From assembly GCA_905221605.1 (NCBI GenBank), contig CAJNDS010002084.1:681472-694189 (forward strand): a stretch of DNA of 12,718 nt, read 5' to 3'. Source of the DNA: Symbiodinium natans. Its lineage: Eukaryota > Sar > Dinophyceae > Suessiales > Symbiodiniaceae. Both the position numbers and the translations under genes were made by a program. The notes under the pieces were generated by a model. That model searched no databases. It was not told where the DNA came from and saw only the letters and a list, made by a program, of their open reading frames with translations. This document shows, one piece after another, positions 8,164 to 12,718 of this stretch. How positions within the stretch are numbered: the first letter of the stretch is position 1; every line of letters starts with the position of its first letter.

Positions 8164-8303
8164 CCCAGATCTTCCAAAACCCCTGAATTAAGGAATATAC
8201 CCTAACTGATACTAAGCCCTAAACCTTAAACCCTAAACCCTAAGGATTATTAATATGAATTGGGGCATATTCCTTATAATTAAGGGGTTTTGGAAGATCT
8301 GGG
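8164..8303. mobile_element. Fold-back (MITE-like) element with telomere repeats in its loop
   Basis: Arms at 8164-8198 and 8267-8303 are inverted copies: 35 and 37 bases, differing only by a 2-base indel and one substitution near AATTCAGG/AATTAAGG. Each arm carries CCCAGATCTTCCAAAACCCC or its complement. The 68-base loop contains about four CCCTAAA units (8216-8243) and AT-rich sequence. No target duplication is obvious at the outer ends. The near-perfect arms indicate a young element or a selected hairpin. It lacks a transposase, so if mobile it depends on another element. Confidence 0.8.
8216..8243 (-). repeat. Telomere-type tract inside the fold-back loop
   Basis: Four CCCTAAA-type units with one variant (CCTTAAA) lie entirely in the loop of the 8164-8303 inverted repeat. 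Confidence 0.85.
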
Positions 8304-8310
8304 TTTGGGG

Positions 8311-8414
8311 ATGGCTTGTATTGCTTTTGGCAGCCTGGAACCGGCTTGGGTTGCTACGGCCTTCGCCAAGTCACAAGATACTTTGGCGCGGAGATTGCGT
8401 TTTGAAAGAAAGGG
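8311..8414 (+). CDS. Possible exon ending at a TTTAGGG array
   Basis: From ATG 8311 the frame reads MACIAFGSLEPAWVATAFAK and continues SQDTLARRLRFERK up to the telomere-type array at 8411. The peptide has natural composition, and a TTTTGGCAG acceptor at 8325-8333 is available. A donor at the array edge (AAAGG before GTTTAGGG) would have an intron start with telomere repeat, as proposed at 11107. No partner exon is certain and no domain is recognised. Confidence 0.3.
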
Positions 8415-8562
8415 TTTAGGGTTTAGGGTTTGGGGTTTGGGGTTTGGGGTTTGGGGTTTGGGGTTTAGGGTTTAGGGTTTAGGGTTTGGGGTGTAGGGTT
8501 TAGGGTTTAGGGTTTAAGGTTTCGGGTTTAGGGTTTAGGGTTTAGGGTTTAGGGTTAGAGGG
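8411..8562 (+). repeat. Long TTTAGGG array with a TTTGGGG block
   Basis: About 21 units. Positions 8429-8463 are five consecutive TTTGGGG variants between perfect TTTAGGG units. Other variants are TTTAAGG, TTTCGGG and GTGTAGGG. The clustering of one variant shows local amplification inside the array. Confidence 0.93.
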
Positions 8563-9086
8563 AAAAATGCCACTTTGAGTTGGCTCAGAAATGGGGCATA
8601 TTGCTGCCATTGGCCATACCTTCGCTGCAGCCACGATCGCGTTGAGTAGCCCTGAGGCTTGAGGCTTCTGTAGGGAGGTGGAGCGTGCGGGGGCCTAGAC
8701 CAAACAATGGTGTAAAGTGAATGCTTTGTGCAAGCCGAGCATGGGTCGGGAGTACTTTAAGCAAGTAGCTACCATGCAGCTTCATGAATCGTAAGAGGCA
8801 GGCTACTGGAGCAGGAACCTGAATAGAGGCTCAGCACAGTGATCCGGCAGCTGCAGTACCGAGAAGTCGTACATGAAGAGGCAGCACACATGTAGTAGTT
8901 TGGTTGCATAGCACTAGGGTCTCCAGAAGAGCTCCCCTCCCCCGACATGACGCAATTCAACAGCAGCTGGGAACGTGCAGCTCTTGGTACACCATTCAAG
9001 CATGCGGCCGGCGTAGGATGTGATTGACTTGGAGTGTGCAGGGGCTCAGTCAGTTCCAACCATTGTTGAATTCCAATGGTGTTTGA
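8563..9086. other. Region with weak exon-like segments
   Basis: Two + strand pieces look protein-like: about 8826-8881 (RLSTVIRQLQYREVVHEE, followed by a GC) and 8918-9027 (GSPEELPSPDMTQFNSSWER, ending in TGA 9025-9027 after KHAAGVGCD). The gap between them is too short and out of phase for a convincing intron. The - strand has a 96-residue Ser/Cys-rich open frame (8769-9059) without better support. At 9059-9079, CCATTG and CAATGG form a small hairpin. No gene is claimed. Confidence 0.25.
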
Positions 9087-9097
9087 TATCTACATAG

Positions 9098-9121
9098 CCC
9101 CCTAAACCCTGAACCCTGAAC
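9098..9121 (-). repeat. Short CCCTAAA/CCCTGAA tract
   Basis: Three units. The preceding leader, TATCTACATAGCCCC from 9087, recurs with one change before the next tract at 9153. Confidence 0.8.
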
Positions 9122-9163
9122 TTCAGCAGTAATCACGTAGCATCATGCCGATTATCTAGATAG

Positions 9164-9277
9164 CCCCCTAAACCCTAAACCCTAAACCCTGAACCCCAAA
9201 AACCCTAAACCCTAAACCCTGCACCCCAAAAACCCTAAACCCTAAACCCTGAACCCCAAAAACCCTAAACCCTAAAC
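9164..9277 (-). repeat. Telomere-variant array with 30-bp higher-order unit
   Basis: Three copies of a 30-bp unit made of CCCTAAA, CCCTGAA and CCCCAAAAA variants begin at 9191, 9221 and 9251. The second differs by one base (GC for GA). Perfect CCCTAAA units flank them. The array starts after TATCTAGATAGCCCC (9153), nearly the same leader as at 9087. Confidence 0.9.
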
Positions 9278-9297
9278 GGGCCCCGGGGATCACGAAG

Positions 9298-9423
9298 CTT
9301 GCATGCCGCCACTTCGGGCCCAAACAGTCGCGATTGTCCTCCATCCAAGTCGGTGTCTCGAGGCCCCGGGCATTCCAGTGTGGCGTCGACCCAATGCAGC
9401 GTTGCTTTGTCATAGTGGGGTAA
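9298..9423 (+). CDS. Possible terminal exon after a telomere-variant array
   Basis: After AAG 9295-9297 the frame reads LACRHFGPKQSRLSSIQVGV and ends MQRCFVIVG with TAA at 9421-9423, 41 codons mostly ending in G or C. It lies just downstream of a CCCTAAA array, as several better exons here do. At least two - strand frames over the same bases are also open and G/C-ending, so strand and frame are uncertain. No product recognised. Confidence 0.3.
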   Translation, partial: LACRHFGPKQSRLSSIQVGVSRPRAFQCGVDPMQRCFVIVG

Positions 9424-9495
9424 CATTTTACATGTTTGAGGGCACGTCAACTCAATAAAGAACAGCAGCTTAAAGCCTTTAATCCTATCCCGACC

Positions 9496-12221
9496 ATGAA
9501 CAAGGTTGGGTCTTCCTCGTCACGTTTGCGCTGCCCCTGGTGAAGGGGCAGTGCCAGGACTCGGAGAGCTGTGCCTTGATTTCCCCATGGCTCTTTGCTT
9601 ACTTTGCTCCCTTGTGGCCGTCTGCTACTGCCTGCACTCCCGCAACCACCCTTGAATAAAGGGGACTTTTGTAGACCCTACCATCACGGTTCCAGGGTAG
9701 TAGGGGGGTGCACACCCTAAACCCTAAACCCTAAACCCTAAACCCTAAACCCCAAGAGAGCCGAGGTGCCGAGGACGCCTCGTTGCTCCAGCACCTCCGC
9801 GAGGCGCACGCGCTGTCGGAGGGCCTGAACAGCAGCTTGCACGACCAGATCCTGAAGGACTTCGGAAGTGCCCGGCTCATGGCCACCAAGCAGACCCTTG
9901 GCTTTGCCCAAACAGAGCCTTGTGGTGTTACCGGCCGTTTTCTTTTGTACTTGGCTGGAGGGGCATGGCATTGCATGTCTTGATGTCTTGGGTGTTGAAA
10001 AGAATTCGGAGGCTTATGTCCAACTCCAACTTCTGGAAGTGCATCACCGACCAAAGCTGCGCGGACAAGCGGCCCACGATGTGGTTCTCGCTGCTGCACC
10101 CCAACGTCCCGCAGAAGCTCCTGGCCAAGAACGGCCCGTTGGGCCTCCTCGCTCGAACGGACACGTGGTGGGACCATGTGCCGACGGAGGGGAACTTGGA
10201 GTGGAATGACTACTGGACTTGTGGCAACATCGGGCTGAAGAACCCGATGTTCCGCAGCCCGAGCGCGTTTCACGCTGCAATCCTGGACACGGTGAAGACA
10301 GGTGCTGCGCACAAACGCGACTGCGTGGCAGGCAACAAGTGCCCCCCGTTCCACAAGTACAGCTGTGGCGAGATTGTTGGAGTTAAGCCCCAGAAGGCGG
10401 ATGTCGGGCCGAGAAAATCGCAAAGAGGAACCGTAAACCCCACGCCCTAAAGCGCAAATCCCCAAGCCCTAATTTTCCCCCAGCTCTACCCTAAACCCTA
10501 AATCCTGAACCCTAAGCCCTGACAACAGACGATGCCAAAAGAGCGGGTTTGGGTGGAGCACATGGAGGTGCGCGCAATCACCGGAAAGCTGGAGAAAGGA
10601 GCCCGGGATTGAGATTGGGGTTCTGGCTTTCTGGCTGAGTAGATAACTCTTAGGTTTTTTGGAAAGGAAAGCCATACCGAATACGACCTCCAAGGATCGA
10701 AACCTTGGGGACCCCCTCCGCCTTGGGGTTCTAAGCCCAAGCCTCCCGTCCTCCCGCCCCCTCGCCCGCAACAGGAAATCCGGGCAGGATCAACTTTGAC
10801 GACCCTCGCATCTACCAGTGGCAGGCTGGGCCTCTCACATAGGAGCCGACTTCCATGGCTCAACTCGCACCACCTGGGCATGGGAGGGTGGGCTGCTCTT
10901 CATCGTAATCCCCAAGCGCCCTGAGCCTCAGGCCCTAAACTCTAAACCCTCCACCCTCAACCCAACAGAGAGGCCCTTGCTGGAGCCCCGGCGCCAGGAC
11001 GACAGGATGTGGGAAGGTGAGCAGAAGTGGCCGCAGGATCCCTTCGTGGCCGGCTTCTACGATCCTCAGCAAAAACGAAGGCGTTGTGGGACTTTTAGTC
11101 TCGCAGGTTTAGGGTTTAGGGTTTAGGGTTTATAGCTTTAGGGTTCAGGTGTCTCCTTTGAATCGGGTTCAGGGTTCTTCGACACCCCCTCCCAACCTAC
11201 CGCCCCCCCAACACGACAGCTCAGCGAAGAATCAGCCCTGCCGTTGCTTGGTTGCTCCTTCCAACGTCTCATACCCCGGCGAGAGGGCGAAGTCCTCCGC
11301 ACCCGGCCGCAAACGGACATGCGCCATTCAGTCTTCCAAAACCCTAAAACCCGAATCATACCTCTTTGACTCAGGACTTCATGGGACAGCGCAAGGGCTT
11401 CACACCCAAGGAAGAGGCCCGCGCGTGCGCGGGGGCTTAGGGCTGGGCAGCGTTCTGAAGTTCGCCTCCCCTCGTAAGTACGCCAATTCAATGTAAGTTT
11501 GCTTGTCAAAGTTCAAGCAGACCCGCTGCCAGGCCCTCCGAGGGAATGATTTCTTGCTGCTGAACCTTGGCTTGAAAGGGAGGCAGTTTTTTGTTTGTCA
11601 AATGTTCTCTTTGCAAAAGAAGCCCTAGACAGCTTTGTCAGCTTCAACAGATTTTGTAAGAGCCGCCTGAAGCCCACAGGAACCTCTGCTGCACGCTCCT
11701 GATGTCCTCAAGCTCCAAGAGCCAGTACCAAACAGAGATGGCGACCTTCCCGCTCTACTTCCACTGGTACACGAGCCTGCCGCCCAAGGGGAATGAAAAA
11801 GAGGACCTCCAAAACCCCTCCACAACCCTATGCCCTCAAGAGAGCGAAGTGGACCCCGAAGCCACAATGAGAGTTTTGGAGTGAAACGTGGGCCCCCTCT
11901 GTGGGCTGCCTTTCTCTTGGCAGGCCGAAAAGGTCGGCGAAGACGGGTTCGAGTTCAGCTTCTTGTCCTTGGCACGCTCTCGTCTCCGCTGTAGTGTCAC
12001 CAAGCGCCCAGGCTGTGGATCCTTCTGGGCTCAGGCTTCCTCTGTTTTTTTTGACACAGGGGCCCCTTTCTGATTCCCAGGTGGATAGCTGGCGACTCTA
12101 CTCTCAGGATTCCCAGAACTTCGGGCCTTCAGGTGTAGACCCCAATATCAGTCTACCCATTGTAAAGGCCCTTTGGCTGGCCCGCAAGGAGGACCCTAAG
12201 GAGGTTGAGCAGCAGAACTGA
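9496..12221 (+). CDS. Unrecognised multi-exon gene with likely signal peptide
   Basis: About eleven segments with strong G/C-ending codons lie in series: about 9496-9560, 9757-9900, 10012-10396, 10529-10598, 10775-10904, 10971-11106, about 11218-11326 (frame unclear), 11375-11473, 11736-11803, 11924-11971 and 12060-12221 (TGA). The first reads MNKVG, then in the next frame VFLVTFALPLVKGQC, a typical signal peptide, which would place the product in the secretory path. Exon 3 is the longest and is Trp/Cys-rich (FWKCITDQSCADKRPTMWF, LLARTDTWWDHVPTEGN, NDYWTCGNIGLKNPMF, CPPFHKYSCGEIVGV). Later exons hold INFDDPRIYQW, GADFHGSTRTTWAWEGG, ATFPLYFHWYTSLPPKGNE, DGFEFSFLSL and a C-terminal tail ending DPKEVEQQN. 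Compatible phase joins include 10598/10775, 11473/11736, 11803/11924 and 11971/12060. Donors include GT, GC and GA. Three single missing G bases (near 9508, 10819 and 11431) break the frame. I recognise no family, and it could be two adjacent genes. Confidence 0.6.
9508..9510 (+). other. Apparent -1 frameshift in GGG near the start of the signal-peptide gene
   Basis: ATG 9496 gives MNKVG and then a poor frame that stops soon. One extra G would join it to VFLVTFALPLVKGQC, a signal-peptide-like stretch with excellent codon use. A splice junction here is unlikely because no suitable sites are present. Confidence 0.45.
9715..9753 (-). repeat. CCCTAAA tract abutting a splice acceptor
   Basis: Five to six CCCTAAA units end in CCCCAAG. 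The coding-quality exon (RGAEDASLLQHLREAHALSE) begins at about 9757, so the repeat itself forms the 3' end of the intron. Confidence 0.88.
10434..10522 (-). repeat. Degenerate telomere-type tract before an exon
   Basis: Units vary (CCCTAAA, CCCCAAG, CCCTAAT, CCTGAAC, CCCTAAG). Six bases later GACAACAG leads into the exon at 10529 (ATG 10532, MPKERVWVEHMEVRAITGK). It therefore sits at the 3' end of the intron between exons 3 and 4. Confidence 0.8.
10818..10824 (+). other. Apparent -1 frameshift within exon 5 of the signal-peptide gene
   Basis: The frame INFDDPRIYQW runs into a stop shortly after. The next frame reads AGWASHIGADFHGSTRTT and stays coding-like. Adding one G to TGG gives a continuous product. 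No intron of workable size fits. Confidence 0.55.
10932..10963 (-). repeat. Degenerate telomere-type tract before an exon
   Basis: Units CCCTAAA, CTCTAAA, CCCTCCA and CCCTCAA lead within a few bases to CCAACAGAG and the exon at 10971 (RPLLEPRRQDDRMWEGEQKW). This is another telomere-derived intron 3' end. Confidence 0.7.
11107..11147 (+). repeat. TTTAGGG tract starting exactly at a proposed splice donor
   Basis: The exon ending in TCTCGCAG at 11106 is followed directly by GTTTAGGG repeated about three times, then a degenerate copy ending TTTAGGGTTCAGG. If the donor is at 11107, its GT comes from the telomere repeat. Confidence 0.75.
11338..11355 (-). repeat. Minimal telomere-type motif in a short intron
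   Basis: AAAACCCTAAAACCCGAAT lies 20 bases before the acceptor CTCTTTGACTCAG (AG 11373-11374) of the exon reading DFMGQRKGFTPKEEARACA. Two units only, so it is weak alone. Confidence 0.5.
11431..11435 (+). other. Apparent -1 frameshift in a GGGGG run
   Basis: DFMGQRKGFTPKEEARACAG runs into TAG at 11438. One extra G continues as GLGLGSVLKFASP to a consensus donor GTAAGT at 11474. The join to the exon at 11736 is then in phase. Confidence 0.55.
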
Positions 12222-12441
12222 CTAGTAGCCGCATGAGGATCGTGGATCACTATAGCGCAACCAGACCGGAGCCGCTTCGCCACTGTCCTTGGCGGATTGT
12301 AGAGGGGAGCCGGTGCTAGCAGGGGAGCCGAAGTTCATAGCAACAACTTCTATCCAGCACCCGCGTGCGCTGGATCAACGAGAAGAAGCTCGAAACCTAC
12401 AACTAGAGCTTCAAAAAAAATAGGAAGCGCATTTTCAAAGA

Positions 12442-12495
12442 CGGCTTGTGAGAACAGAAACAACCTACCGGCTTGTGAGAACAGAAACAACCTAC
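12442..12495. repeat. Two tandem copies of a 27-bp unit
   Basis: CGGCTTGTGAGAACAGAAAC plus seven more bases is repeated exactly at 12442-12468 and 12469-12495, a recent small duplication. Confidence 0.9.
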
Positions 12496-12545
12496 AAAAA
12501 CATAAATGTGTTAGTGGAGCCTGCCACCCAACAAAAATCAAAGTT

Positions 12546-12574
12546 TGTGTGCGTGCGTGTGTGCGCGCGCGTGC
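12546..12574. repeat. Alternating GT/GC microsatellite
   Basis: About 29 bases alternate purine and pyrimidine strictly (TG and CG steps). Such DNA readily adopts the left-handed Z form. Confidence 0.85.
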
Positions 12575-12718
12575 TTCAAAAAAACCGGGGTTGTGCTGGG
12601 AGAACTGTCGCGTTGAGATTGGAAGAATTGCTTGGAAGGGCGAAACTCAAAACCAGCGGTACAAACCAACCCCATGGTTGGCCGATGATTGCAGCTGCTC
12701 TACCCCAGGTGCGAGACG

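Larger units (their letters stand above)
12222..12718. other. 3' flank, no gene seen
   Basis: Beyond the stop of the preceding gene no frame has coding character. The stretch holds an A8 run (12413-12420), a 27-bp direct duplication and a GT/GC microsatellite. The final 150 bases carry nothing recognised. Confidence 0.5.

Noticed and set aside
9731-10465. 244-residue - strand open frame
   Set aside because: It is antisense to + strand segments with better codon use, Trp/Cys motifs and matching splice phases, and part of it translates the telomere tract.
12650-12718. tRNA-like stretch on the - strand (GGTAGAGCAGCTG)
   Set aside because: Resembles a D-arm only. No paired acceptor stem or GGTTCGA-type T-loop could be found.

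Overview
This looks like nuclear DNA of a dinoflagellate, probably a core, Symbiodinium-like lineage. Four things point there. Interstitial plant-type telomere repeats (TTTAGGG/CCCTAAA) recur throughout. Several inferred introns start with GC or GA instead of GT. One gene belongs to the 'SHQW' N-terminal domain plus ankyrin family that I know from dinoflagellate genomes. Coding exons end codons mostly in G or C, while introns are T/G-rich. The exact species cannot be read from the window. Nothing bacterial, viral or organellar was recognised.

Layout. Positions 1-2200 are mostly repeats: two opposed telomere-type tracts, a G-rich purine tract, a 237-bp higher-order tandem array grading into degenerate ~20-bp units (about 634-1770), and one copy of a dispersed repeat (1799-1943). 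Positions 2209-4456 hold an unrecognised + strand gene that I rebuilt as about nine small exons. A gene-poor stretch follows, then a second copy of the dispersed repeat carrying a 14-bp minisatellite and running straight into about 13 perfect CCCTAAA units (5202-5463). Positions 5674-8018 hold the best-supported gene, a SHQW/ankyrin protein in three exons. Its last intron (7524-7640) looks like an introner: a small transposon-like intron with terminal inverted repeats and a 5-bp target duplication. Positions 8164-9280 hold a fold-back element, telomere-variant arrays and a few exon-like pieces. Positions 9496-12221 hold a second large + strand gene, unrecognised, with a likely signal peptide and about eleven exons. 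The last 500 bases hold only small repeats.

Two themes tie the window together. First, telomere-type repeats are not only intergenic. They lie inside introns, often touching a splice site: CCCTAAA just upstream of acceptors, and GTTTAGGG forming the donor itself at 11107. Second, the two best genes need four single-base frame corrections, all in or next to runs of G. That suggests either assembly errors or recent decay.

Exon models come from reading frame, codon use, splice-site phase and product plausibility only. No transcript or database check was possible. No two genes show a clear functional link.
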